A stretch of 32,398 bases of DNA from Acidobacteriota bacterium (GCA_021778515.1 JAJYCJ010000028.1:1-32398), one strand, 5' to 3'; positions 17,801-26,920 are shown, numbered from the stretch's first letter. The notes: generated by a model not told the origin, from the sequence alone. Numbers and translations: made by a program.

Positions 17801-19332
17801 AGCTCTCCAAACCGCGTGGTCGCGCCGCTTGTCAGACCGGGAAAGGCGATCCCGCCATAGAGAAGGGCCACCCTTCCCTGGTGGGCCCCCGAGCCGAAGT
17901 AGATCCCGTCCGGATCAATCCACGTAACCCCGTCCATCCGGTCGAGCCGCTCCAGCGCCTTCGCCAGCTTCTTGCCGAGATCGTCCGGATCCGTAGCCAC
18001 AATCGCCATCCGGAACGCGTCGGTTTCCCTGAAGTATCCGAGCTGTGTATAAGCTAGATCCGCCAGATCCCTGCCGGATAGTTGGGGGATCATGGAGTGA
18101 ATGATTCGCAGGCGTTCGGCGAGGGCCGCCTTGTTGGGCGCCGAGAAGAGGATCAACTCTGCGGGATACGGTGTGAGGAGCTCGGCCTCCTGATCTTCGG
18201 GCCCCTCCTCGAGGAGGGCATGGGCCGTCCGTCCATCATCGGATATTTCATCCACCCCAGCGCGCCTGGGCTGATCGGGAGGCGAGATCCACGGCCGTAA
18301 GGTGGTGTTCGGAAGGAGTCGGCCTTCCGCAAGCAGGGGAATAGCGCGCTCAAGGCTTGCGGTCGGCGGAAGCGCCCGATGGTAGAGAGCGAGGGCCGCC
18401 TTGATGAGCCCTGCCATCCCAGCCGCGCGGCCCGCATAGCCGATGAGCGATGCGACGCTGCCGAGCGAGACGGCTGGCCAACCCTCCCCTCCGAAGAACT
18501 CGCGAAGCAGGGCGGCCTCTGCCGCGTCCTCCCCCGGAACGGCCGCACCCACCCCCTCCACCAGGGATACGCCGACGGACTCCCCCCTCTCCGTTCCGTA
18601 CATCCTCTGCAGCGCCGGGAGGAGACCTCGACAGGCGGGCGCCTCGACCTGGTCGCCCCCCCTGGTCACGCCGCGGATCAGGGCATAGATCCGATCCCCG
18701 TCTCGCTTGGCCTCCTCCGCCAGCTTTAGGACCACCGCCCCCACCCCGCAGCCCGGCTGCCAGCCGTCGGCGTCGTCCGCGTAGGAGCGGACGGCCCCGC
18801 TCGGAGATCGGCCGTGGCCCTGCCCGGGAAACGAGCGGGCGGGAGAAGGCTCGATGGCTGCCGCGACTCCTAGGCGCGCCTTTCCCGCCAGCAGGATCCC
18901 AGCAACCTCCAGTACCGCTTGAAGTGCGGATGTGGACCCCGCCCCGTCCGCATGAAGAGGTGCGAAGGGGTGCACCGCACGGGCGCTCGCCCCCCCCAGA
19001 AGCCTGCGCGGGGCGGCGATGATGGCGACCGTCCCGCCTGCCCCCTGGGCACGCTCGTCGGCACCTGTTCGATTGCCGCGCTCGGCATCGTCGAGGGCTT
19101 GGTGGATCACCTCCCGCAGGAGGCTGATGTCTTTTCCCCCTGCCGAGCTGCCACGCCCCGTTTCGGAGGCCCCCGTTAGGGGCTTGCCGATAGCCGGTTC
19201 GGCCGATAGGATGCGACTCCAGAATGCGGGAAGGTCGGGGCAACCTGGGAAGCGGCAGGCCATGCCCACCACCGCCACCGGCTGGACATCTCGATCCGCC
19301 ACAGGAGGCGTCGGCTCGCTAGAGTTGCTCAT
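14890..19332 (-). CDS. Megasynthase protein 2: inactive KS (CLF-like)-AT-DH-phosphopantetheinyl transferase
   Basis: The 1480-residue protein starts with a ketosynthase fold (about 17-375) whose active-site Cys is Gly132 (HADGAGSTSAL) and whose two His are Val261 and Tyr299. It is probably a structural partner like the chain-length factor of PfaC. An acyltransferase follows (about 390-840; GFSLGEW with Ser596, His702). After a helical linker (about 896-938) comes a double-hotdog dehydratase (about 950-1240; His987 in FFLDHTL, Asp1162 in VVLDGMGQ). The C-terminus is an AcpS/Sfp-type phosphopantetheinyl transferase (about 1265-1480; GCDL with D1380, FAAKEAAVKCF with E1424). ATG 19332 overlaps the end of the first gene by 14 bp and has GGAGG 9 nt upstream, so translation is coupled. 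Confidence 0.88.
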   Translation of the reverse strand: MSNSSEPTPPVADRDVQPVAVVGMACRFPGCPDLPAFWSRILSAEPAIGKPLTGASETGRGSSAGGKDISLLREVIHQALDDAERGNRTGADERAQGAGGTVAIIAAPRRLLGGASARAVHPFAPLHADGAGSTSALQAVLEVAGILLAGKARLGVAAAIEPSPARSFPGQGHGRSPSGAVRSYADDADGWQPGCGVGAVVLKLAEEAKRDGDRIYALIRGVTRGGDQVEAPACRGLLPALQRMYGTERGESVGVSLVEGVGAAVPGEDAAEAALLREFFGGEGWPAVSLGSVASLIGYAGRAAGMAGLIKAALALYHRALPPTASLERAIPLLAEGRLLPNTTLRPWISPPDQPRRAGVDEISDDGRTAHALLEEGPEDQEAELLTPYPAELILFSAPNKAALAERLRIIHSMIPQLSGRDLADLAYTQLGYFRETDAFRMAIVATDPDDLGKKLAKALERLDRMDGVTWIDPDGIYFGSGAHQGRVALLYGGIAFPGLTSGATTRFGELCIHFPMVRQAMDAADGETLRDSEPPYPLRHQFFPPAALDSASLNAIEKELALSARTLTGMFLSYVAGWDLLKALDLRPDVITGFSLGEWGALYASGALDLSDLLSLRRRADEMEDPPPDQDGLWAMVGAPASRIEPILKELSGSVSITVDISPENVFIGGSVEDVQEAVARLTREGIWVQELNFLLTNPIHTPVLLPWVKKIREMLEGLPVSNPGIPVICGMTGGPYPEEAGAVRDLLSEVPLRHVRIQDTIQSLHARGVRTFVQAGMGGRLPTVIHSTLKLEPHTALSMDDMQRGGLEHLLHFIGRLAAQGIHHNASLLFKHRRPRRLEIPLRAVRGHEADLAAELGPLRNQRGPLKPDRPALSEPAPPIPVEWPGKAMATAPYAETVATLQHFLALQAEQEEGDRLVMQAFLDAQEAAMKAVLAVAASGSGGAGRPAMRCQRPFMGEIYQLEPGRELRAHLVLDLDEHRFFLDHTLIKIPRGLRPPEECLPTLPMTFGIEILAEAASSLLPHLPINGVQDVQASRWVSFIDARRLDLEVHARVTGPETVVAEVFMEGGQKPVYRGVVTLGPRPSPPAPIGITVERDCPHTGPELYSKNRMFHGPAFQVVHSLQGLSDEGISGTLLVRDPSELFASPMADPMVFDPVVLDGMGQLVGYRAQVDRLTAYPVHVQRALVYSDAPPPGSLVSAVGRLRATEGRFLIWDIDVLAPSGQVWMRLEGWKIWKFLWTEPARLFYFDTCGRGLGTEWESGLDGALCVRVHRSIFRDLDPERVIRSFLRGEEWERYVRTKSLDTLLGMVAAKDVVRLWLRKRRGLSLHPLEVNLSWDSSGAPKVDLPGGPPLALSISHAGEEAIGLLVEGAQGAGCDLVAMTQRDPTFETTALDSEERGLLDRLDEGERHLWLHRCFAAKEAAVKCFGEGYAALPRFRIRAIRPDEGGVEVECPDGHGRLQVHTVLDAGMAIALAAR

Positions 19333-22300
19333 GGGCCTGGACCTCCGCCTCAATAGCCCATTCTCCGCGCAATCCGCCACCTTCGATGGGTGCCGCCAGC
19401 GGTCCCGAGCGGGCGGGGGAGAAAAGCAGGATTTCCGCTTCTCCCTTCCGTCCGTAAAGGAGTTCATCCACAAAGCTCCTGCAGCCGGCCTTCAGCGGAA
19501 TGTAGTCGAATCCCCGCCCCGCCATCTTCTCCCGGAGCAACGGAGATGCCATGCCCCGTTCGGCCCAGGGCCCCCAGCCCACGGAGACGACCCTGGCGTC
19601 CCACTTCCTATCCAGATCAACGGCAAGCGCGTTGAGCGCCTCATTCGCCGCGGCGTAGTCGGTCTGCCCCTCGTTGCCGTACCGGGCGGCGATGGAGGAA
19701 AAGAAGGCGCAGAAACGGAGGGCATCGGGGCGAAGTGTTTGGACCAGAGTAACGGCAGGCGCGACCTTGGTGTCGTAGACCTTGGCAAAAGTCTCCTGCC
19801 CCTTTCCCGCGGCCAACCCGTCCTCAATAACCCCCGCTCCATGGATGACTCCGTCGATCCTCCCGAGGCGCTCGTAGATGCCTTCGATGAGTTCTCCCAG
19901 CCGATGGCCATCGCGGACATCCAGAGAGTGGTACTCCGCTGGCACGCCATACGACGCCAGATGATCCAGCGTAGACCGGATTTCTCGGCCAGCCTTGAAC
20001 GCCCGATACTCCGCTTCCACCAGGACCGGTGTCATGGGATCGCCCTTGCTCTTTCTTCTCTCCATGATGGCCCGCTTGAGATCCGCCTCCGCGACCAATC
20101 TCTCCGTTTCAGCCCCTTCCGCCGCCGGGAACGGGGACCGGCCGACCAACGCGAATCGGCAGTGAAAGCGCTCAGCTATCTCTTCGCAGACCGAAGCCGT
20201 GATGCCGCGGGCCCCTCCCAGCGCCAGGATGACGGAATCCGGGCCCAGGTCCATGGCGGACGTCCGCCTGTTCAGCGGACTCTCCCCCGGGCTGAGGACG
20301 AACCGGCCACGTGAAGAGAGCCCCACCTGAACCGCGCGGTCTTCGCCGAAAAATTCCGCGGCGAGGTGGGCCATGATGACCTCCGAATCGTCCCGCGGGT
20401 CTATATCGATGGCCTTGATCACCGCCCTAGGCCACTCTCGGCTCAACGACCAGAGGAGACCAGGCATGGCGGCTCCGCCTTCGCTAAATTTCAACGCCTC
20501 GGATCGCCCGAAGTCGCCTCCCATGGAAGTCATGGCAAGGACCGTCCCGCCTTCGCTGAGGTCTTCCGAAAAAGCTTTCGCGAGATTGAAAAGGCTCTTC
20601 ACCTCCTGGCCGAGCCCTTCGGGCGCCGATGGAGCCGACAGAAGAGGAACGAGGTGGACCAACGCGGTCAGCTTCCCATGCCTCTCCTTGACCCATTTCC
20701 TGAGCTGATCCACGGCCTCGGCAGACAGCAGGTCCACTTCGTAGCGATCCTCTCCGATGATGCGGGCTCCCTGGGCATGCCTCACGGATACGACGCGCGT
20801 GTCCGCAAGCCTTAACACGTTAGCCAACAAGCGAGCCTGCGGCCCCGCATCCTCTGTAAGCAACGCCAAGCCGTTGGGGGGGAAGACCCGCTTGCCCGCC
20901 TGCAGGGTAGCCCGGGTCGGCTGTACGACGCACCGTAGCACCTCGCCTTCCACCCTGGATTCCGGCGGATCTCCCAAGGGTTCGAGGCCATCAACTGCGG
21001 ATACTGAGGCGCGCGGCGGCTTCGCCTGCAGCCCGTATTGGGCCCCCTCTTCCCGGATCCAGGACAGGGCCTCGCGGAGGGTTCTGAGTTTGCTGGTCTT
21101 GACAAAGAATTCCTCACGGTCCACCGAGACGTCGGGGAGTGCCAGCCTCTCCCGGAGAAGGCCGAATATCTCGGTCCGCTTGATGGAGTCGATTCCAAGG
21201 TCCGCCTCGAGGTTCTGGTCCAGGTTGAGCATCTCCACCGGATAGCCGGTTCGCTCCGAGACGAACCGCAGGAGGAGCTTCTCCAGATCGGGCAGGACTT
21301 CAGAATCAACGTTGAGCTCCTGAGATGCGGGTCCCGCCTCCTCGGCCGGATTCTCGGGCACCGCAGGCTCTTCCAGGGCGGCCCGCGCCGGCTGCGGCCC
21401 AGGGGGCGGCTGCACAGGGAATTGCGGCTTTCGCTCGGCAGCCAGAAGGGAAACGCCGGTAGTGCTCGCTACGAAAGCCTCCACCACTCGTTGTTGGGTC
21501 TCCAAGAAGCTCTGAAGGAGCGCGCGGCGGCCCGCCTCGGCCCGCGCTTGAGTCTCAAGGAATTGACGCATGGAGGCCTGGAAGGCCGACATCAGGGCTC
21601 CTGTCTCGCCTCCATTCGAGGCGAGAGCCGACGTTTCCACCGCGGCCAATCCATCCAAGGGAGCCACTAGCTTCGCGGGCTGGCTGGGCGCGGTCGGCCC
21701 AGACGCCTTGCGAGGAGATGAAGAGGAGGAGGCCTGTGGATGTTCCGCTGACAGGGCTGCGTTTTGCTGCTTGGATTGGGTAGGGGAGGATTCGTTCCGT
21801 CTTCCGCGCTTCGCTGGCCAGGCGGCGCCGCCGTCCACCAGCCATGTGGTGGAGGTCAACTCCGCAGGCCGAGGCAGGCGCGATAGCTCGACCGACCGAA
21901 GGTCGCAGCCTGCGAAGAGTCCGGTCAGGTTGACTGGCCAGCCGCCGGTGTAGAGCCGGCCCACTCCGATCAAATAGTCCTTCATGCCGCCCCCGTCCTG
22001 GCCGGGCTGAAGGGCCAGAATCGAGGCATCGCGTCCCGCGAGGATCTGCCGCGTCAGTCCGCTGAGGACCTGCCCGGGTCCGACCTCCACAAAGGTCCTG
22101 GCGCCGTCGGCATACATGGCCTCCACCTCCCCCAGAAAGTCGATGGGGTGTGTGAGGTGCTCCGTTAGCACGCGGCGGATGGCCGCCTCATTCCCATGGG
22201 GAGCCGCCGTCCGGTTGGCGTAAATGGAAAACTTGGGCCGTCCAAACTCGGTGGCTTCGAGAACCTTCGAGAACCGCATCGCCGCCTCACGGGCCTCGGG

Positions 22301-25300
22301 AATATGAAAGCCCGCGCTCATGGGAATGCGCAGGAAGGCGATCCCCTCGATTTCCAATGTCTTGGCGAAGCGCTCCACGGCCTCCCGCCCCCCCCCCACA
22401 ACCGTCTGCTTGGGGGCGTTCCGAATGGCAATGCTGACTCCGGACCCATCGGCCAGGCGTGCGGAGAGAGATTCGGCGCCCTCATGGACCGCGAGCATCA
22501 GGACCTCGTTTCTCCCCTGGGTCTCCTGAACGATACGGCCCCTGATTTCTGAGAGCCGCACGAGCTGGTCGAAGGGAAGGGATCCGCCAGCGCATAGCGC
22601 GACATACTCTCCGTAGCTCAGGCCGGCCGCCATGTGAGGTTGGAGCCCCAGCTCTCCCAGCAGCCTGTACACCGCGTAGTCCGCGGCCCCGAGGGCCGGC
22701 TGCGCCAGCCAGGTCTGGTTGAGCTCCTCGCGGTACTTGCCCTCCTCCTGCGGCGTGTAGGCCGGCGCCGGGAAGATGAACGAGGTCAGAGGCCGGGACA
22801 GTATGCTCCGGAGCGCTCGGTCCGCGGCCTCGAACACACGCCGGGCCGTTGGGAAGTAGAGAGCCAGCTCCTCGATCATGTTGGGAAACTGTGCGCCCTG
22901 GCCGGGGAAGAGAAAGGCCAGTCTTCCCGATGGCGCTCCCTCGCCGAAGCTCACACCTGCGGATGGCAGGATGCCCTCGCCAAGACTCCTTCCGCCGCGC
23001 AGATCCTCCGTCGCCCTCGCCAGGAGATTTTGGAGCTGCTCCGTGCCGGATGCCGTCAGGGCCAAACGGCACTGGCCTTGGGAATGGCTCGCCTCGATAC
23101 ATGCCGCGGCTGCCAGGTCCATGAATCGCCCGCTGAAGCCCCTCTCCACTTCCTGCCGAAAGCGCTCCACCTTGGTTGCCAGCGATTCCCTGTCAGGTGC
23201 GCAGAACGTGAACAGCTCCGCAGACCGCGCGGATGGAGAGGCGGCGTGGGGGGAGTACTCCTCGAAGACCGCGTGGAAATTGGTCCCACCGAAGCCGAAG
23301 GCGCTCACCGCTGCCCGCCGGGGCTGATCCTCCCGAGCAAACCAGGGGCGTGGTCGGGTATTGAGATAAAGGGGCGAAGTTCGATCCCGCGCGGCCTCAT
23401 TGGGCTCCTCCACCAGGGTCGGAGGCAGGACACGCTCCCTGAGGGCCATCACGACCTTGATCACCCCCGCCAGCCCGGCCGCATTCTTGGTGTGGCCCAT
23501 CTGGGACTTGACCGACCCCAAGGCCACCGTCTGGGGCTCCGCGCCGGCCTCTAAATAGACGTCTCGAAGCGTGGCCAACTCGGTGCGGTCCCCCACCACG
23601 GTCCCCGTACCGTGAGCCTCCACGAGCCCGACGGAAGAGGGGGACACACCGGTGGCCTGGTATGCGCGCTCCAGGGCCCGGCGCTGCCCGTTGGAAGAGG
23701 GGGCGGTCAGGCTCTTGTCCCTGCCGTCGCTGGCCGCTCCCAGACCGCGCAGGACAGCGTGGATCTTGTCTCCGTCGCGAATCGCGTCCGGCAGCCTCTT
23801 CAGCAGGACCGCGGCGATTCCCTCGCTGAGTGCGATCCCGTCTGCCTTTGAATCGAAGGGCCGGCATCGGCCCGTGGGGGACAGGGCGCCCGTCTTGCTG
23901 AACATCATGAAGTTGAACAGGTTGTCTTGGGTGTCCACGGCTCCCGAGACGACCAGGTCGCTCGTCCCGAACCGCAGCTCCTTGACCGAAGCCTCCAGGG
24001 CCGCCAATGAGGAGGCGCAGGCCGCATCGATGGTAAAATTGGGTCCGCCGAAATTGAACCGGTTGGCCACGCGTCCCGCCGTCACGTTCTCCAGCGTCCC
24101 GGCGAGGCTGTCCTCGGTGGGAACGGGCATGCCCCGACGCATGGCATTGAGTACCCTGGCCGCGGTATCGCGGTCCAGGCCCGCCTCGTGCAGATACTGT
24201 TCCACGAGGATTCGCGTGCTGTAGGCCAGAGCCAAGTCGTTACCTCCCCCGGTTCCGATGATCACGGCAGTCCTATCCCGGGGGAAATGGCGTCGATCGA
24301 AGCCGGCGTCCTCAATGGCCCGTCTCACTACCTCGAGCATGAGCATGTGGGTGGAGGCAACGGCCCCCAGGCTGGCCGGCGGGATTCCGTATCGGACGGG
24401 ATCAAAGGGGACGGGGTCCAGGAAGCCGCCCCAGCGGGAGATGACCCGATCGTTTGACGCCGGGTCCCGATCGTAGAAGAGCTCGGCGGCCCACCGATTC
24501 TTCGAGACCTCGCGGACCAGGTCCCGTCGGTCCATCACGTTCCGCCAGAATTGGTCCACATCGGGAGCTCCGGGATAGAAGCAGGCCATGCCGACCACGG
24601 CCACAGGGCAGTCGAGAAGAGGTCTGGAAGAAGAGGCCTTGCCCATCTTTCCACCCAGACCGAGGACTTTCTCGGCCCTTTGACGAATCACGCGGGCAGA
24701 TCCCTCGGAGACCTCGCGGTGGAGGTCCTCGATGGTGACCACCCTGTCGCCCAGGGCCGCCACCTGCCCAAGCATGTAGAGGCCCTCCTTCCTTTGCATC
24801 TCCACGGGGAGTTCCATCAACTCTCCAGGGACCGCGCTCCCTTCCGAGGACGGGACTCGGGACAGCCCCTTGCTGGCTAATCTCAGGCGGCCCACATTCA
24901 TGCTCTCGAGTTGGGAACGAATCTCCTCGCCGCTGAGGCCCTGGCGGACCAGGTCGCGCTTGAGCCTGTAGAACGCCTCAACGTAGGCGGTGGGAGCACA
25001 GCGGGTGGCGTGCCCGCCCTCCGAATCGAGAAGGACCGTCTCCTGGCACCGAAGTGCCTCCTCCTGGAAGGCGGGCAGGATGGCGCCCGTTTCCACCACC
25101 TCCCGCGTAAGCAGGTAAGCGCTCCCCATGAGGAGACCAAACCTCACGTTCTCCTGCGCGGCCTCCGAGGCCATGGCTGCGGCCATGGCTGCGGATAATC
25201 CGTCGCGAATACCCCCAGCCAGAAGGACCTCCATGGGTTCCGGAGCGCGGTTGGCTCGGCGGTAGCGGACCAGGGTAGCCAGAGCTGTCTCCCACAGCAC

Positions 25301-26758
25301 GAAGCTGGACATGGGTCCCACGTGTCCTCCGCACTCCCGGCCCTCGAAGATGAATCTCCGATGGCCCTCCCTCAGGAAGAGGTCTAGCAGCCTCACCGAG
25401 GGCACGTGAAGGTAAGTCGGGATGCCCGCCTGCTCCAGCGCCCTGGCCTGATCCGGCCTTCCCCCCGCCAGGAGGGAAAATCTGGGCTTGGCGGCCAGGA
25501 CGGCCTGGATTTGCTCCGATCGAAGGATGGGTGGAACGAAGCCCAGTATTCCCACGCCCCACGGCCTGCCGCCGAGGACGGCGGCAGTTTCGCGCAGCAG
25601 CCGCTCGATCTCGGACCCACGCATCAGCGCCAGCGCCAGGAAGGGGAGCCCGCCTCCTTTCGAGACCGCGTCGGCAAAGTCCACGGTGTCGCTGACTCGA
25701 GTCATGGGCCCCTGGACGATGGGGTACCGGGTGCCGTGGAAGCGGGCCAAGGGGGACCCCTCGGAGAATAGGGGCCCATCCAGGGCTCCGCGAAGGCCCT
25801 CCGCAGCGCCTTGCCGAAAGGCCCTGATCATGCTCGCCACGTTTGGGTGCTCATTGGCCAGGGGAGCAGCGAAAGCAGCGTCCTGGCCGATGGCCAGGAG
25901 CGCCTCCTCTCCGGTTTGTTCAAAGGCGGACTTCAGTTGCTTGCAGAAGACCGCTCGCGAGGCGCCGCTGTCTTCCACCTCCTTCAGGGCTTTCACCTGC
26001 GGGGACGCCCAGAGGCGGTGGACGCGGAAACCGCACCCGAGGGATTCACCGAGGCTCACCGTCTCGCTGCCGTCCATGGCCGCGATCAGATTGCGGATCC
26101 TCTCAGGAATTACCGACTCCAGAGCTAGGGCGAGTTGGGAATCCAGCACGACCCCCGAAGCCCCGGCCATGACGCACGCCGCGATGCTGTGAAGGCCTAC
26201 TCCGCCCTGAGCCCAGACCGGGATGTGGAGCTTTCCATGGAGCCTCTGAAGGAGCACGAAGGTGGTCTCGGCTCCGACCTGCCCGCCGCCCTCGTTGCCC
26301 TTGGCGATGACTCCGTCCAGGCCGCAGGCCTCGGCCTCCTCGGCCCTCGCCAGGTCTACGACCTCCCTGAAGAGGCGATGGCAATGGGGTCTCAATGCTG
26401 AGGCGGCGGCCGCCAGATCCTCGAACTCGCCCGCCAGAATCGCGCAGTCGAGGCCGCCCTTCCCCGCTGAGGGTTCAGGGAGTTTCAGGCTCCCACAAAA
26501 CCGGCGGAGCCCCCCCTCATCCACCCGCACCCCGGGCCGTCTCCCTCCGCTGTCGCACAGGTGGTTCAGTGCATCGGCAAGGGTGGTTGGATCCTGAAGC
26601 GCTGCGTCTCCCCAAGGGGTCACGTCCAGGATCGGGATCCCACCCGCCTCAGCCGCCGCCCTCAGGACGCCAAGTCCCAGTGATCCCGCCGTTGGGAGTA
26701 CGGCTATTTCGAGCTGCCCTTGATCCACGCCGATATTCTTACCACGGCTCCTCGTCAT
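19319..26758 (-). CDS. Megasynthase protein 1: NMO-NMO(enoyl reductase)-KS-AT-ACP-KR
   Basis: The 2479-residue protein carries two nitronate monooxygenase/PfaD-like flavin barrels (about 15-250 and 335-600). The second keeps GRECGGHVG with His479; the first has Gln160 there. An intact ketosynthase follows (about 715-1168; Cys914 in DAACASSL, His1049 in EAHGTGT, Lys1084 and His1089). Then come an acyltransferase (about 1278-1580; Ser1381 in GLSYGEY, His1485), a helical linker (about 1722-1765), a single ACP (about 1815-1900; Ser1858 in LGIDSIK, the PUFA-synthase type), and a ketoreductase (about 2170-2440; GGARGI, Ser2354, Tyr2368). It would build a reduced acyl chain iteratively with protein 2. 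ATG 26758 follows a GGAAGGTGGA stretch. Product unknown; a polyunsaturated or related specialised lipid is inferred. Confidence 0.9.
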   Translation of the reverse strand: MTRSRGKNIGVDQGQLEIAVLPTAGSLGLGVLRAAAEAGGIPILDVTPWGDAALQDPTTLADALNHLCDSGGRRPGVRVDEGGLRRFCGSLKLPEPSAGKGGLDCAILAGEFEDLAAAASALRPHCHRLFREVVDLARAEEAEACGLDGVIAKGNEGGGQVGAETTFVLLQRLHGKLHIPVWAQGGVGLHSIAACVMAGASGVVLDSQLALALESVIPERIRNLIAAMDGSETVSLGESLGCGFRVHRLWASPQVKALKEVEDSGASRAVFCKQLKSAFEQTGEEALLAIGQDAAFAAPLANEHPNVASMIRAFRQGAAEGLRGALDGPLFSEGSPLARFHGTRYPIVQGPMTRVSDTVDFADAVSKGGGLPFLALALMRGSEIERLLRETAAVLGGRPWGVGILGFVPPILRSEQIQAVLAAKPRFSLLAGGRPDQARALEQAGIPTYLHVPSVRLLDLFLREGHRRFIFEGRECGGHVGPMSSFVLWETALATLVRYRRANRAPEPMEVLLAGGIRDGLSAAMAAAMASEAAQENVRFGLLMGSAYLLTREVVETGAILPAFQEEALRCQETVLLDSEGGHATRCAPTAYVEAFYRLKRDLVRQGLSGEEIRSQLESMNVGRLRLASKGLSRVPSSEGSAVPGELMELPVEMQRKEGLYMLGQVAALGDRVVTIEDLHREVSEGSARVIRQRAEKVLGLGGKMGKASSSRPLLDCPVAVVGMACFYPGAPDVDQFWRNVMDRRDLVREVSKNRWAAELFYDRDPASNDRVISRWGGFLDPVPFDPVRYGIPPASLGAVASTHMLMLEVVRRAIEDAGFDRRHFPRDRTAVIIGTGGGNDLALAYSTRILVEQYLHEAGLDRDTAARVLNAMRRGMPVPTEDSLAGTLENVTAGRVANRFNFGGPNFTIDAACASSLAALEASVKELRFGTSDLVVSGAVDTQDNLFNFMMFSKTGALSPTGRCRPFDSKADGIALSEGIAAVLLKRLPDAIRDGDKIHAVLRGLGAASDGRDKSLTAPSSNGQRRALERAYQATGVSPSSVGLVEAHGTGTVVGDRTELATLRDVYLEAGAEPQTVALGSVKSQMGHTKNAAGLAGVIKVVMALRERVLPPTLVEEPNEAARDRTSPLYLNTRPRPWFAREDQPRRAAVSAFGFGGTNFHAVFEEYSPHAASPSARSAELFTFCAPDRESLATKVERFRQEVERGFSGRFMDLAAAACIEASHSQGQCRLALTASGTEQLQNLLARATEDLRGGRSLGEGILPSAGVSFGEGAPSGRLAFLFPGQGAQFPNMIEELALYFPTARRVFEAADRALRSILSRPLTSFIFPAPAYTPQEEGKYREELNQTWLAQPALGAADYAVYRLLGELGLQPHMAAGLSYGEYVALCAGGSLPFDQLVRLSEIRGRIVQETQGRNEVLMLAVHEGAESLSARLADGSGVSIAIRNAPKQTVVGGGREAVERFAKTLEIEGIAFLRIPMSAGFHIPEAREAAMRFSKVLEATEFGRPKFSIYANRTAAPHGNEAAIRRVLTEHLTHPIDFLGEVEAMYADGARTFVEVGPGQVLSGLTRQILAGRDASILALQPGQDGGGMKDYLIGVGRLYTGGWPVNLTGLFAGCDLRSVELSRLPRPAELTSTTWLVDGGAAWPAKRGRRNESSPTQSKQQNAALSAEHPQASSSSSPRKASGPTAPSQPAKLVAPLDGLAAVETSALASNGGETGALMSAFQASMRQFLETQARAEAGRRALLQSFLETQQRVVEAFVASTTGVSLLAAERKPQFPVQPPPGPQPARAALEEPAVPENPAEEAGPASQELNVDSEVLPDLEKLLLRFVSERTGYPVEMLNLDQNLEADLGIDSIKRTEIFGLLRERLALPDVSVDREEFFVKTSKLRTLREALSWIREEGAQYGLQAKPPRASVSAVDGLEPLGDPPESRVEGEVLRCVVQPTRATLQAGKRVFPPNGLALLTEDAGPQARLLANVLRLADTRVVSVRHAQGARIIGEDRYEVDLLSAEAVDQLRKWVKERHGKLTALVHLVPLLSAPSAPEGLGQEVKSLFNLAKAFSEDLSEGGTVLAMTSMGGDFGRSEALKFSEGGAAMPGLLWSLSREWPRAVIKAIDIDPRDDSEVIMAHLAAEFFGEDRAVQVGLSSRGRFVLSPGESPLNRRTSAMDLGPDSVILALGGARGITASVCEEIAERFHCRFALVGRSPFPAAEGAETERLVAEADLKRAIMERRKSKGDPMTPVLVEAEYRAFKAGREIRSTLDHLASYGVPAEYHSLDVRDGHRLGELIEGIYERLGRIDGVIHGAGVIEDGLAAGKGQETFAKVYDTKVAPAVTLVQTLRPDALRFCAFFSSIAARYGNEGQTDYAAANEALNALAVDLDRKWDARVVSVGWGPWAERGMASPLLREKMAGRGFDYIPLKAGCRSFVDELLYGRKGEAEILLFSPARSGPLAAPIEGGGLRGEWAIEAEVQAHEQL

Positions 26759-26866
26759 GAGATTCCACCTTCCCTTACAATGGCGGCGAGGTTTCCAGCA
26801 GCGGGAGAAACCCTCATTTCCAGCCCTTCGCGCGCTCCACCCTTACTCGTCTGCACAGTCAGCATC

Positions 26867-26920
26867 GATTCCGGGCGGGCCGTCCATCGCAGACTTGCGA
26901 TGCGCAGCCCATCCGGAATC
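26867..26920 (-). promoter_or_regulatory. Symmetrical 54-nt stem-loop in the megasynthase leader
   Basis: Outer arms GATTCCGG/CCGGAATC (26867-26874 with 26913-26920) enclose a 2x2 internal loop. GGGC/GCCC (26877-26880 with 26907-26910) enclose a 4x4 internal loop. The inner stem CATCGCA/TGCGATG (26885-26891 with 26896-26902) is perfect with a 4-nt loop. Nineteen base pairs thus form with matched loop sizes on both sides. It lies about 110 nt before the start codon. It could be a cis-acting RNA or a protein-binding palindrome. No reading frame or T-tract goes with it. Confidence 0.5.
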
